Positions 1-11,990 are shown, counted from the first letter of the stretch. The stretch: 64,000 bases of DNA from Chrysomallon squamiferum (GCA_012295275.1 CM022678.1:16424647-16488646); one strand, 5' to 3'. Program-made: numbers and translations. Notes: generated by a model from the letters alone, not told the origin.

Positions 1-571
1 ATCGAGTTTATTTATACCTGAAAAGATTAGACGTTAATTAATAAATAAATCAAGTTAGTATTATTGTGTTAAAAAATTTAAAGTTTATTAATAAAACAAA
101 CAAACATTAGCTTTTAAAAGTTTATTCAGTAATTAATAAAACAAGCAAAGAATTTTAATTATTAATATTATTGTTAATATTACTTTCAGTATTAATCTTA
201 ATATTTACTAACTGACAACATTATTATTAAAGCAGTCAAACATTATCATTTAAAAGTTAATTCATTAATAAATCATTCAGTATTACCATATCTTTTTTCT
301 TTTTTTCTGTCAATATTAATATTTAATAATTGACATTATTAATGAAACCGTCAAACATTATCATTTAAAAGTTAATTCATTAAAGATACTTTTAAGCTTG
401 TAAATAGCATTTCTAATATTAAAACTGATTAATAATTAGCAACACTTGTCTAGTTGATAAAATTTTAATAACTAAGCGAAGTCTTTATATATAATTATTA
501 TGACAGAAGCTGCTTTTATAAGATGTATGACGTCTTAAAGTTTTGATCTCCAAGTTGTTTATATTCTGAAG
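1..571. other. AT-rich non-coding sequence
   Basis: Very AT-rich sequence full of TTAATATT-like words. A phrase of about 40 bases around 'cattatcatttaaaagttaattcatta' occurs twice (about 240-270 and 355-385), which suggests a small local duplication. No coding exon is recognisable. The part next to the stop codon at 572 could be 3' UTR of the minus-strand gene. Confidence 0.5.
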
Positions 572-702
572 TTATTTAGGTTTATATTCCGCCTCTGGAA
601 GATGCGGGGGTGCTGGTCGGGGTGGGAATGGGTTATTTGGTGTGCTTGGTACTGGAACTGAAGGAGGTTTGAACGGTCGTGTACCGACAATGGGAAGATC
701 AA
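572..702 (-). CDS. Terminal exon of an unidentified gene, proline-rich C-terminus
   Basis: On the minus strand a good acceptor (ttttttag) is followed by 2 bases that complete a codon, then 42 codons and a TAA stop at 572-574. The peptide is strongly proline-rich: it begins DLPIVGTRPFKPPSVPVPST, continues with an NPFPPRPAPP run, and ends EAEYKPK. This stretch is clearly less AT-rich than its surroundings, as expected for a coding exon. I do not recognise the family. Proline-rich tails of this kind occur in cytoplasmic scaffold tails with SH3-type ligands and in secreted or matrix proteins, so no function is assigned. The exon would join in phase to the candidate exon at 2016..2040. Confidence 0.5.
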
Positions 703-2015
703 CTAAAAAATAAAAATTAATTAATTAATTAATTAGGTTTTTAAAAGAATACATTTTAAGCTAAAGGCATTCATTACGCTTCGTTTAAAAATTATTTTGT
801 CGATAGATACATCAATGTCAAAAATCGGAAATTACGAATAAGGAAGACGGAAGTAGAAAAACGAAATTAAAAAAAATAAATTAAAAATTAATCGAAAAGA
901 AAAGAAAGCTGATGAACTGGAAAAATGAATTCATTTAAAATAAAAATAATTTAAATGACATATTTATTTATATAATTATTTTGCTCCATAGAAAATTGCA
1001 CTTGCGTTAATCTCTCACATGAAGAAATACAACAGCCTCTGTGAAAACGCGGAAACATCAACTTTCTTGTAATAATTAGAAAATTAAATAATAAATAAAT
1101 AAAAATAATATAGTAGCAGTATAAAAAAGAGAGTGCCTTAAAACGAATTTTAATATCAGTAATAATTTCTTGAAGATATGACAGTGAAAATCTTTTATTC
1201 TGTTATTTGTTTTATAATTTTGCTTTTGAGCTAATTCTGGGGAATGTATCTAGGGAACAAGACTAACAACGTCAGGCTGGTATTATTTTATCATCAATTT
1301 TTTAAACTATTTTGAATCGGTTACGTAACCACTTATGTGGATATTTAATTGCTATTATTTCATTGTGCCGTAATAATTTATGCACCTTTTGTTTATTAAA
1401 TTGCTTGTTGTGTTGGTAAATCGGATTTAAAGCCTGTTTCTATTAACACTGACGTTGGTTAACCAATATTTAATGTTTATTGTTTATATTGAATATAAAT
1501 TTTTCCTTATGACAGTTCCGGATAATAAATTGTCTGTTTCTATTAATTGTTACTTTAACAATTTTTAAGTAATGTTTATTTATCTTAAATTTATCTTATG
1601 TTTAATGTGTAATGAGTGTTTCATTATGTTTATTGCTTACATAAACTTTTTTTCTATCACAATAGCTTTATTTTTCATAAAAGATACTTTTGTAAAACCC
1701 AGTAACTGAGTAAGTAAAAATTCTAAAACAAAACGTTTGAGAACTAAGCAAGAAGAAAAAATGAATTTCTTTATTTGACTAAATACTAATTTGACTAATA
1801 CTACAAAAATAAATGAATTTTAATATTATGTGCTTTCTTTTTCCATAAAAGTGACGTAAAACCATATACAATAATTTCACGTTTTAGTTCTGCCCGCCCG
1901 AACTTTTTAATGGCGACTTCGCCAAGTTTCAAGTATCTTCAGACTATCCTCTATTCAAGCAGGACGTAGATTAAAAATGAATATTTCTCCAGATCGAAAT
2001 TACTTTAAAACCTAC
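703..2015. other. Putative intron of the minus-strand gene
   Basis: AT-rich. Two higher-complexity patches are visible. One at about 1010-1065 has a minus-strand acceptor-like tract (gttttcacag). The other at about 1885-1970 contains 'cccgcccgaac'. Neither gives a convincing exon that joins in phase with both neighbours. Confidence 0.35.
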
Positions 2016-2040
2016 CTTTAGGTTTTCCCGTTGGTAACAT
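2016..2040 (-). CDS. Possible upstream exon joining the proline-rich terminal exon
   Basis: The minus strand reads ATG, then LPTGKPK, then one leftover G, followed by a consensus donor (gtaggt, 2010-2015). The leftover G plus TT from the exon at 702 makes valine, giving ...PTGKPK-V-DLPIVG. The ATG could be the start. Alternatively the exon could extend upstream past the ATG (an acceptor-like 'ctgaag' lies just before), giving NFKMLPTGKPK. Phase agreement and the strong donor are the only support. Confidence 0.3.
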
Positions 2041-3622
2041 TTTGAAATTTTCTTCAGTCAAAATATGAATAATTGGTTTATTCGAAAGAATTATTCAGTG
2101 AATACTCGGTGTTTGAAAGTTTATACTCGGATATGTAAATGACTCAGACACAAAATGGCCCTTAAGGCTAAAAATACTTGTTTATATATTTAGCATGCTG
2201 ACAGAATATGTCCTTGAACATTTTAGTTTCGTACATAAATTCTGCATACGAAACAAAGAGAAAAGGAAATGTTTTATTTATTATTTACATCAGTGAGTGT
2301 GTGTGTGTGTTGGCGGGAGTAACCGTTCAACTGAGAACCTCACCCCATTTAAACATGACTTTTCAATAATTATTACTAAAAGATAGTATTAAATCCTAAA
2401 GCTTTGTAAACAGTGAAAGGCGAGATATAATAATAAATAAATACGCCGGAATACAAACTGATACTCAGTTCAAACCAGAAACTATCAAATCTTTTACACT
2501 ATCGACCTGTTAATGGAATCCTGTTAAAATAAAATAATATATTTCTTTATTTAATGGTAAATATACTTATAACATGGAATTTTTTTTTTTTTTAAATCAA
2601 AAATTAAAAAAATATAAAATAAAACAAAACATAGTACTAATTAGACATTTCCAGTACAGTAGATACCATAATACATCCTGGTGTTTATTGACCCCTTTTG
2701 ACCTTTGTACAGTTAGTTACCCAGCCCTTAGATAGTCCCATCAACTCCTTTGCCAAACCCCTTTATCTAAAAAATACTTTTGATATATATAGATAATAAT
2801 GATCATTTATGATACAGATCAGGAAGTACAATGAAAATAATCATATTAGAAAAAACAAACATGACAACAACAACAACAAAAAGAAGGAGAAAAAAAGAAG
2901 TGGTAAATGAAGCTTAAAATAAATGTCAAATAACAAAAATTCTAATTATTATAATTATGTTTTCTTCTATAACTCTACAAAGGTATTTTGTTTATCCAAA
3001 CAAATGACAAAATAATGACTAAATAAGGAAAAACAGATCTAGTGAAATCTGTAACAATAATAATAATAATTATAAAAAAATAAAAAAATATAAAATTAAG
3101 AACTTAAAGAAAGAATTTGCCTATTGAAGTCTAATAAGGTAAACATAATTTATTCCTTTATTTACTGTTTAATTTTCTTTTTTAATCTTTTTGTTAAAGC
3201 GTATTCATTCAAAAATTTAAAATAACAAATAATAATAATAATAATAATAAATAACATCGTAATCTTAAATATATATAAATGAAGCATCAAATTTCAAAAA
3301 GATTTAGACAGATAAAACATAAAAAGGGACATAATTTATCTGAATTTACTTATTTATCCTTATTTTTTTTTATGTTTGAAATGTAAGAGGGATGTTAGTT
3401 ATTTATGAATGAAAAGACATGTAATGTCTAATGTCTTCTACTGTCCTGCAATATTATTTAAGCTTATTATCATTAAATATTCCATTTCACTTCAATAAAA
3501 TGTTTAACATCTTCACATATACAAAATATAGAGCAGGCTTTTCTACATGACATAGTTATAATCATTCTTAGAACAAAAATAAAAATTTAAAACTGAAAGA
3601 CATTTGGAAAAAAAACCCACTA

Positions 3623-3626
<4 letters not shown>

Positions 3627-3670
<44 letters not shown>
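3627..3670. repeat. (AAT)n microsatellite
   Basis: Uninterrupted trinucleotide repeat of about 14 units. Confidence 0.95.
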
Positions 3671-5274
3671 GAAAAACTATATTTTAATGCTTAATATATA
3701 TATATATATATTTGAATGATCTTCAACAATCCCATGCAGTGAATAATAGCTTAATTTATTTTCTTCAATAAATATGAAAAGCCTGAGCATAAATAACTGA
3801 AGGTGTATTAGCCAAAAAAATAATAATTAAAAGAAAAATAACAAGGTAACAGAATCAATCATTGAATAGTTGAAAATGAATAATGGAGAGAGAATAATGA
3901 TTCCATTTTACAACAACAATATCAACAATCCTTTAAATGAAAATTATCAACTAAATTATAATAAAGAATTAATTTGAAAATTGAAAGTTTTAAACAAATA
4001 TTAATAAAACTTCTTTAGTCTTGATTATTTATTAATATTTAAAAAGACGACAATTTAAAAATGATTGTAAATTAATATTATTTCTTGTTAACTTTCCTTA
4101 ATATTCATTAGGCAAATTCTTATATAATTAATTAATAATATCTAGCCAGTTTAAAATTAAAAACAAAAGGTAGTTTTGTATATTTCTGCTCAGTAATTCA
4201 GTTCTTCTAATAACTATGAATGTTCATTTACATCAGTCATACACGTTTCCTTTTGTAATCTACATGAACTAAAGTCTCTTAATGTTATCTGGATTTCATG
4301 GACACTAAAAAGGTTTATGGTTTTACACAACCCAAAATTTATTAATATATTTTTATTAGTTTTTAAGTACAGCAAAAATTAATAAAGTCATTTTTATTTT
4401 TACCTGCAGTGAAATCATTTGTGATTTGTTTATTTTATTATTATTATTATTGTTGTTGTTGTTGTTGTAATGTTCCTTTTAGACGTTACATAAAATAATC
4501 TAGTTTTTATTTCAAAAATATTAAAATGTTCTCAAAGCCCTTTCTATTATATTCATAAAAGCTATTAATACTTTCTGAACTTGGTGCTCTAGAAGTTCCT
4601 ATTTTTAATAATTTCTATTGCATATACAGTAAAAGTTATTAATTTAGCTGCACTAAAAATTCATTATTCTTTTTTATTTATATATGTAAAATTGTTTTAA
4701 AGTATAAATCCATATTTTCTTTTATCATTTGTATAATTAAAAGTTCTCAGCATAATTTTATTTTATTATAAATGCATTCAAAAAGGTACATCTTCTCATA
4801 CATTTTTATGCATATATTAGAAGTTCTTAATGCAGTTTTTATTATTTTATACCTGTTACACTTTATACATACTAAACAATATTTACATCCTGTTTTACCT
4901 AAACAAAAAATTTCATATCTTTTCACCAACACAAAAGGTTCATCATGTCTGTACTGAAAAATACTATACAATACATTCATTCTGCACTGCAGCCAATGAC
5001 ATAAACTAGACATGAAACATATTCTTATAAACAGCCATCGTCTGAGAGATCGAATTCAGCTCTTTTTTATACATAACAAATATAAAGATACTGAAGATAT
5101 CATTTTAGAAAAGTGTTACCCTTCCATCAAAATGCAAGACTCTCTTCAAATTATTATTTTCCATTCAGAATTATTTTCCATTTGTTATCATTCTTTCACA
5201 TAATTTATATTTTCAAGCGTATGACAATCACGATTAAATATTAACAAATGTATTTAGAGCAGTCTTGGTCTAAG

Positions 5275-5345
5275 TGCACAAAATCGCCTGGGATGAGCCA
5301 TATCTCATATGGCCCGCTTCTTGAAAAGGATTGCCCATGCCTGAT
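5275..5345. mobile_element. Possible hAT-type terminal inverted repeat fragment
   Basis: Read on the minus strand the segment starts 'caggcatgggcaatcctttt' and continues with 'gcgggccatatga'. A CAGG-CATGGGCAA(C/T)C start followed by a GCGGGCC-type word is typical of terminal repeats of many animal hAT elements. I did not find a matching second end or a transposase, so this would be a solo or decayed end. The assignment rests on general knowledge of hAT ends and is uncertain. Confidence 0.35.
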
Positions 5346-5771
5346 TTAGAGAAACTTAAAATTTGTTTTAATTACCTTGACAACCAACGAATTGTTTCTT
5401 TTCGCAATACTTAGGGAAACTATATATTTTAGTAAATATTTCCATTTATTTAATCCAGTTATTATAATTAGATAAAACAGCGGTGTTTAAAATGACAAAA
5501 CGTTCTTATCTGAGATGTCTAACATCGAGTTCGCTAGATTTTTTTATTAAGAATCTAGTGTTAAACAACATTCCTTCAGTCCTTTGCTTGGCATGCGTTT
5601 CGTTACAAAGTTCATTTCTACTTTTGTAACAACTAGATCACCCCACGTTTGAGCTTCCAGTCATGTTTGCCTGAATTCGTGACGCATGCGAATCTCATGA
5701 ATTGAAAAATAGTTTATCAGTGTTGTTTGTTGCTGGTTAGCATCGCCTAGCGTTGATTTGAATTCAGTTTA

Positions 5772-5840
5772 ATGACTATGTCTCGCTGGCGATCCAGGAT
5801 TTCTATTTTTCTCTTGCTTATTTATGGAATAATTTCCATG
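5772..5840 (+). CDS. First exon encoding a signal peptide (unidentified secreted or membrane protein)
   Basis: ATG at 5772 opens 23 codons that end exactly at a perfect donor (gtaagt, 5841). The peptide has a short basic N-region (MTMSRWRSR) followed by a hydrophobic core (ISIFLLLIYGIISM), a textbook signal peptide. Upstream sequence is less AT-rich than average and could be 5' UTR and promoter. The intron starts in phase 0. The next exon is not certain: the GC-richer exon at 7251 needs a different phase, so at least one further exon must lie between. It could lie near 6048-6098 or inside the assembly gap. Family unknown. Confidence 0.55.
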
Positions 5841-6300
5841 GTAAGTCATTTAATGATTTAATGATGTAGGAATTTTTTAATTTTTAATTTAATTTTTCTT
5901 TTTAAATGATACGCATTCGTATTTTTTGACATTTGTTCATATAAATATTCGCCATATATAAAACGAAATAAAAGTTAAACTTAAAGTCACTAAAAAATAA
6001 ATAAAAAATCATCATTTACGTTTCATATCTGATTTATCTCAGTAAAAGAATTCAATGACTCCATTTCCTGCGGCTTGGAAACGGAAGAACTCATTGTAGG
6101 AAATACGATTACAATTAGTTTATTATGTTTGTTATATCTATTTTTGATACAAACAATTATTTAATTAGATCATTGAATATTTATTAGGTATTCTTTAGAC
6201 ACAAATACAAACACTCATGCATACCCACATCAGTGAAGAAGTTAAAACAAGCTACTGAAAATACTAAACAAGTAATATTTAATATTGGAATAATATTAAT

Positions 6301-6500
6301 NNNNNNNNNNNNNNNNNNNNNNNNNNNNNNNNNNNNNNNNNNNNNNNNNNNNNNNNNNNNNNNNNNNNNNNNNNNNNNNNNNNNNNNNNNNNNNNNNNNN
6401 NNNNNNNNNNNNNNNNNNNNNNNNNNNNNNNNNNNNNNNNNNNNNNNNNNNNNNNNNNNNNNNNNNNNNNNNNNNNNNNNNNNNNNNNNNNNNNNNNNNN
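6301..6500. other. Assembly gap (200 Ns)
   Basis: Exactly 200 N bases, the placeholder length of a scaffold join. Real length is unknown. It lies between the signal-peptide exon and the next candidate exon of the same strand, so it may hide one or more exons. Confidence 0.99.
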
Positions 6501-6689
6501 TAACAAATGTTTCAGAAACGACGACCTTTTGATTAACGCAGTAACATTGCTGCAGTTGCTTTCATTATTATTATTTTATTATTATTATTATTACTTAATA
6601 AATATTGAAATTCTAGACAAAAGCAAAGATCATTAAATTACGTGTCTTCATAAAAAGATTCACATTGGTTACCGTGAAAAGAAACATAA

Positions 6690-7200
6690 TATTAAACACA
6701 CACACACATAAACACACTATTATTACACAAGTTTAGATACACAAACATTACACACGCATACACATACAGTGTACACATTCACACACAGATTTATAAACAC
6801 ACCCATACTTGCACGATTTTGTTAATAAAAACATTATTCACATTACCATCATACAGTTTTCATTGCGACAACACCTTCGAACACGCCTGATACATTACTT
6901 AAACACACACACTTTCATACATTACCACCACAGCCAATTCAGGTTTACGTGCAAAACAGTGCCACTTACAATGAAAAGCGATTTTACACAGACTTGTACA
7001 AACATGACAGCTAAATGCATACACACGTTAATGAACATGCACTTAAATACGCGACGGTTACGCCACATTTAAATAGCGCCATCAGAGCACACACCCACAT
7101 AAAGGGTTCAACCCAAAATACATCACTTCATCGGGAAAATGCACAATGCGCCACCAGACGCTTATTTAAATATGCGCCACTTGCACTTTTACAAACATAA
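6690..7200 (+). repeat. Degenerate (CA)n-derived sequence
   Basis: The plus strand is rich in imperfect CACACA and ACACAT words, grading into more complex sequence after about 7,030. Open frames here have biased His/Thr composition and no recognisable domain, so I read them as repeat shadow rather than genes. Confidence 0.5.
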
Positions 7201-7250
7201 ATTTACTGACACACACTTAGAATACGTTTAAAACAATTAATCATTTTCAG

Positions 7251-7465
7251 GTCATCGGACCATAGCAGCGTTCCAGACGAACCTACGCGATACAAACACC
7301 GTTTCCGTCATAGATGCAACGACCGATCATTGCGAATATTCAGATCTGTTCGCGGCGTGCATTGCGTTCATGAACTCACTATATTTAAATGCTACTGCAT
7401 ATTGCCGTTTTTTCAGACGTGGAAATATTTCTTCATTGCTGGTCTTCTGCGCATCGCTTTTGTGA
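7251..7465 (+). CDS. Candidate internal or terminal exon of a small secreted cysteine-containing protein
   Basis: A strong acceptor (cattttcag) is followed by a frame open for 70 codons to a TGA at 7463-7465. This exon is much GC-richer than its flanks. The peptide has a CEYSDLFAACIAFMNS core, an N-glycosylation site (NAT), then AYCRFFRRGN and a further NIS site. Regularly spaced cysteines and glycosylation sites fit an extracellular domain, in line with the upstream signal-peptide exon. The 3' boundary is uncertain. The frame could end at the TGA, or splice from a GT within 7405-7465 to the short exon-like segment near 7572. Not recognised as a known family. Confidence 0.4.
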
Positions 7466-7571
7466 TTCAAAATCGATTTGCCTTCTATTATACAATGCTA
7501 CTTCGTTTACTATAACTACTACTATTATTTAAAAGACTACTACTAATCATTACTGCGTGAAATTTTCCAGG

Positions 7572-7604
7572 TTGCAAGTCGCTGACGAACTTTGCCCATA
7601 GTTA
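7572..7604 (+). CDS. Possible short terminal exon
   Basis: An acceptor (aattttccag) is followed by 'gttgcaagtcgctgacgaac' and then two possible short coding tails. One ends LQVADELCP-stop and the other CKSLTNFAHS-stop, depending on phase. It would close the candidate gene that begins with the signal-peptide exon. Support is only the acceptor, the local rise in GC and the nearby stop codons. Confidence 0.22.
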
Positions 7605-8647
7605 AATATTATTGTTACCAAAGTGTCTTTACAAAACCGATAGTACCTCTTCTTTAAAAAAGTAAAAAAATGCAAGAAGTCACACAAAGGTCGTGCCGGT
7701 CGGAAGCAGTTATATCTTTAGTCATTATTATTAAATACCTTTGTTACGCCACCGCCACAACCAGTTTTAAGATTCACATTTTGATAAATCCAAAGAATAT
7801 CATATATAATATAATATTATATTATGTGTTCTCAGCTATCTGGCAAAGAGTTCTAAAGATAACTACAGAATGGGGTCATTAGATGAATATAACGATGATA
7901 CAAATATTGCCAGCAAAACGTGATGAAACAAAGACCAGTCTGGTTGCATGTTAAACACAGAGTTTTTATGCGTTAATTAATTTATTAACAAGAACTCAGT
8001 TACAGTAAAGAAACCTGTAAACATATCATTATTTATCGATGATAATATTAAGTATAACTATCCACCAAACTCCTTTTTAGTCACCCTGGAACTGATTGAG
8101 AAATTAACAAAAATAATTTTTAGTAATCTTTGCAATCGGGCCAATGGGTTTATTTAGCTAAATAGCAATATTTTAACTCTGTTCTATGAAAAATCCAAAT
8201 AACATCGTCATTTTATTATCTTAATATTATTAATTATTGACCATTAGGAATAACAGTAATAATACTAAGTTTGATCACATATTGATACGTTGATACAGAA
8301 TCTGGTTGTTTTGAATAAGATATAGAGTTAAGCTCAAATTTACATAATTAAATGCCAACATTCAGGCAAGATATCGCCATATATTGTGTGTATAATTGTG
8401 TAAGGTCACGAGTTGGCTTGTTATTTTGACTATAAAAGCTTTGCAGATTAGTATAAATTTGTTCTTTCAAAAGTTTGTATATTATTTATTCTTAATTCAC
8501 AAAGATTTTCTGCACAAGATATTGTTTCTTATTTACTTTTTTTCATTATAATATTATTATGATTAAGATTAGTTGCTTATTATTATTTTATTATTGTTTT
8601 TATTATTATGATAATTATTACAATACATAAAGATCATATACCTGAAG

Positions 8648-8977
8648 ACATATCACTGGTCGAATTATTATATGAACAGATACGTGACAGAATTGGTTAT
8701 CAAACAGACAGTGAAGAATCATGTCAATACTTTCCAGATATCCCATTTGTCGAATGGTTCATATCTGAAGGATTCGGACAAAGGCTCAGGCTCACACATA
8801 CATTTTACATATTATACTCCACACCATTACAATGTATGCGCCAACACGTCACTCGTATCAAAAACAAATTCAATCTGCTTACGCAATGGCACCCATAACA
8901 AGTTTGATGGTCATATTCATCAAGCCCATCTTGAGAATTGGTTGAGTGATTACAAATTTCGTGAGGTTTGGTTCTGA
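8648..8977 (+). pseudogene. Open frame partly made of an interspersed repeat; possible exon
   Basis: A plus-strand frame stays open from about 8615 to a TGA at 8975-8977. It encodes NRYVTELVIKQTVKNHVN and later CANTSLVSKTNSICLRNG. If spliced at AG|ACATATCAC (8648) it would begin in phase 0. However, the last 90 bases overlap a repeat that has an inverted copy at 9727..9847, where the equivalent frame stops early. I treat it as a possible repeat-derived or decayed exon. Confidence 0.2.
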
Positions 8978-9004
8978 CAGCAACTTAGTGTTTAGTTTGC
9001 ATAA
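8889..9004 (+). repeat. Left arm of an inverted repeat pair
   Basis: The segment from 'cacccataacaag' to 'cagcaacttagtgtttag' matches the reverse complement of 9727..9847 with moderate divergence. Shared words include ggtcatattcatcaagc, gagaattg, gtgattacaa and tctgacagcaacttagtg. It is probably one copy of a dispersed element family inserted twice in opposite orientation. Confidence 0.75.
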
Positions 9005-9489
9005 TGATGATATATCTCACATTTGGATATGTAAGGAAAAATAAACTAAAATAATGATAAAATAATTAAAATGAAATATATATATAAAAAAAAAATTCAA
9101 AATTAAATTCAAAATATTGTGAATCCAGTTTCATTCTATATTAATATCACTAAAATTAATTTTTAGCAAGGACCAAAAAAAAAAAAAAAAAAAAAATTAC
9201 TTAAAAATATTTAATCTATGCATTCTATAATATAGCTAAAACAAACCAGTGTAAAATTAGATTTAACTATTATTATTTATTTTATATTCTATTTTTATTT
9301 TACAGATGTATTTTTTCTTATTATATTTCTTATTAATTATTGTTAATTAATATTTTTTTTATTAAAACAAGACACTCAGAAATTAATAGTACTTTTTTCT
9401 TTAAATTTATAAAACAAAATTAATAATAATCATTATTATTACAATAATGAAGATGGGAATAATATTTTACAATTTTGCATAGAATTTAA

Positions 9490-9490
<1 letters not shown>

Positions 9491-9561
<71 letters not shown>

Positions 9562-9570
9562 TATTATTAA
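9491..9570. repeat. (AAT)n microsatellite
   Basis: About 27 nearly perfect ATA/AAT units between the two arms of the 8889/9727 inverted repeat. Confidence 0.95.
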
Positions 9571-9726
9571 AAAAATATAAAAAGTTTGTGTTCAAATTTA
9601 AAGTATTTTACAGAATTAAATTTCTCTGGTACAGTAGATATCACTTTTAACACACAAAACGCACAATAAATAAAATAAATATGGAAGCCATTCTAAGAAC
9701 CACAACTCTATGCAAACACAACACAA

Positions 9727-9847
9727 CATGTAAAAACTAAACACTAAGTTGCTGTCAGAATTTGCTAATAAAGTCACATTGTAATCACACTTGAACAATT
9801 CTCAGATGGAAGCTTGATGAATATGACCCTTGACCTTGTTATGGGTG
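9727..9847 (-). repeat. Right arm of an inverted repeat pair
   Basis: Reverse-complement copy of 8889..9004. Read on the minus strand it runs 'cacccataacaaggtcaagg' to 'cagcaacttagtgtttag'. Confidence 0.75.
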
Positions 9848-10125
9848 TGTGCATGTGCTTGTGTGTGAATTTGTTTTGTCCTGCTGTGTACATGTGTGTA
9901 TACATTGTGTAAGGTGTGTTATAATATGTAAATGTATGTGTGAATTTTAATTTTGTTTAGTCCTTCTGAATGTATGGTGTGTTTGTGTGTTGTGTGGGAT
10001 ATCTAGATGTGTGTGCATATTGTGTTGTTTGTGTTTGATGTGTAAGGTCTGTGTATGTGTGCAAGTGTATATGGATATTGAGTGTATGTGTAGGTATATG
10101 TGTCTTTGTCTGTGTGTGTGCATTT
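9848..10125. repeat. Degenerate (GT)n tract
   Basis: Imperfect TGTGTG-rich sequence with many interruptions, probably an old microsatellite. Confidence 0.7.
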
Positions 10126-11492
10126 CTCACAACTCAAAAAGCAGAAACAAATAAAATGAAGTTAGGAAAAACCCCACATTGCAATATAATGCCATAAAAT
10201 GTATAATGAAAGAAAAAAATTACAAAAATAAATCAGAGTAAACATGTATTTTAGAAGTCTGTGACTTGTAATAAATAATATACAAATACACAAGAAAAAA
10301 AAACAAACCCAGTTATAAATCTGCAAGCTTTTATGAGATCCAGTGTAAAATTATGTGACCAAAATTTACTGTTATTTAGCCACACAGTATTTCACTATAC
10401 AGTTATCTTGCCTAGATGACAAACGTTTAGTGTAACTCAGTTTATTAAATGTAGGCAAATACACAGATCTTAATAAAACCATGCTCTGTATGTAGTATTA
10501 AAAATATGATCAGCTTAGTATTATTAATACTATTCATGTACCTAATAATAATAATAATAATAATAATAAAGATAATAAAAATAATGATGATAATTTATTT
10601 TAAAAGATAGAAATTATCTTATTTATATATGTATATACTATTATATTTAGCTAAATAAAACTACATTAATTTAGATGGAAAAGTTAAGTAGTAAAAGTTT
10701 CTCTATATTATTTTGATTTAGATATAATCTAATATTTCTACCTATATAACATTGTTTTCTGGATTAATATACTTAATATTATCATCAATCTAAAATTATT
10801 CAAAATGATATGTTTTACAGATTTCTATATGGCTGAGTTCCTAAGTTGATAAGTGAAATACACTTTTAAAAATGTCTTTGTTTTATATATAATCTGTAGA
10901 GTTATGAATAGACATTACGCATCCATTATGAATGCAAATAGTAAAAGAGTGAAATCAAACGTTAATTCTGTAGCCCCACATTTCTGCAAACCCTCTTTAA
11001 AGGTTTCTCTAAGAAATTTACAGAAACAAATTTTATTAATATATTAATATTATATTAAGGATGAGAGTTTCTTGGGATATTTAAAAATGGAATCTTAAAA
11101 CTGGTTAATAACAGTAACAATAACAAAAAGATAAAATAATAATAATAATTAAAAAAATATATATATTTGTGCTGACAGATTCTGGTAACAAAAGCAGAAC
11201 ATGGTTTTTACTGAAAGAAATTTTCATCAGTTTTAAACAAGATTTACTTTGAAATTTTCTTTTCTTTAATATTTAGCACTATAGAACTTAAATTCATCAT
11301 GAAACACAACTGGAAAATTCCACAGGTATAAAACACAACTCTTCTTTTTTTAAATAAATAAGTCATTTATAATTAACAAGCAATATACAGTAGCACATCT
11401 TTATAGATTAAATCAGTTTTGAATGCAGAAACTGTGATGCAGCCTGATTAATAATGAAAAAAATATTTCCCATCTGAAAAACTTGCAGCTAG

Positions 11493-11702
11493 ATATATCT
11501 CACAGTCATTTAAAATATCATGGGTTCATGTAGATTTTATTTCACACCCACTGAATTAAAGATCTGAATATTCTGAAAATGATCAATTATAAATTTGCAT
11601 CTATATCTGACAAACAGTGATTTGAAATATCACGGGTTCATTCTAGATTTTATTTCACACCTATGAATTAAAGATCCGAATATTCTGAAAATGATTAATT
11701 AT
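11493..11702. repeat. Two-copy tandem duplication of about 105 bp
   Basis: The block 'atatct...aaatatcatgggttca...gattttatttcacacc...gaatattctgaaaatgat' at about 11493-11590 repeats at about 11602-11702 with a few substitutions (catgggttca/cacgggttca, agatctgaat/agatccgaat). Confidence 0.8.
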
Positions 11703-11739
11703 TTTAAGCTTATCATTTCTAAATTATAAATATAAGAAT

Positions 11740-11990
11740 TTAAATAAATAAAAATATTTTTAAATTAGCATATTTAAATAAGCATCTTTTAACTGGCACA
11801 TTCAAATTAACATTTTCCCATTGGCATATTAATATTTTAAAGTTGAAATTTGCTAATATAAACCTAAGATGCTCTAGTCAGCATATTTAAATTAGCATGT
11901 TTCATTAGCATATTTAAATAGCATGTTTCATTAGCATATTTAAATAGCATATTTAAATATCATGTTTCAATAGCATATTTAAAATCAGCA
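11740..11990. repeat. Short-period cluster of TTAGCATATTTAAAT-type units
   Basis: The words 'attagcat', 'catatttaaat' and 'gcatgtttcatt' recur many times over 250 bp in a loose tandem pattern. It may be a degenerate minisatellite. The ATTAGCAT word also resembles homeodomain or POU sites. Confidence 0.6.

Larger units (their letters stand above)
2041..5771. other. AT-rich intergenic or intronic sequence with microsatellites
   Basis: This stretch contains (GT)n at about 2297-2311, poly-T at about 2580-2594, (AAT)n at 3627-3670, (AT)n near 3697-3711 and a (TTG)n run near 4449-4467. No coding exon is convincing. A hAT-like terminal fragment at 5275-5345 is listed separately. The last 150 bases before 5772 are less AT-rich and may hold the promoter and 5' UTR of the signal-peptide exon. 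Confidence 0.4.

Noticed and set aside
1015..1070. Minus-strand acceptor followed by short coding-like stretch (GCCISSCERLTQ)
   Set aside because: Could be an alternative terminal exon, but no phase-consistent upstream exon was found and the frame enters low-complexity sequence.
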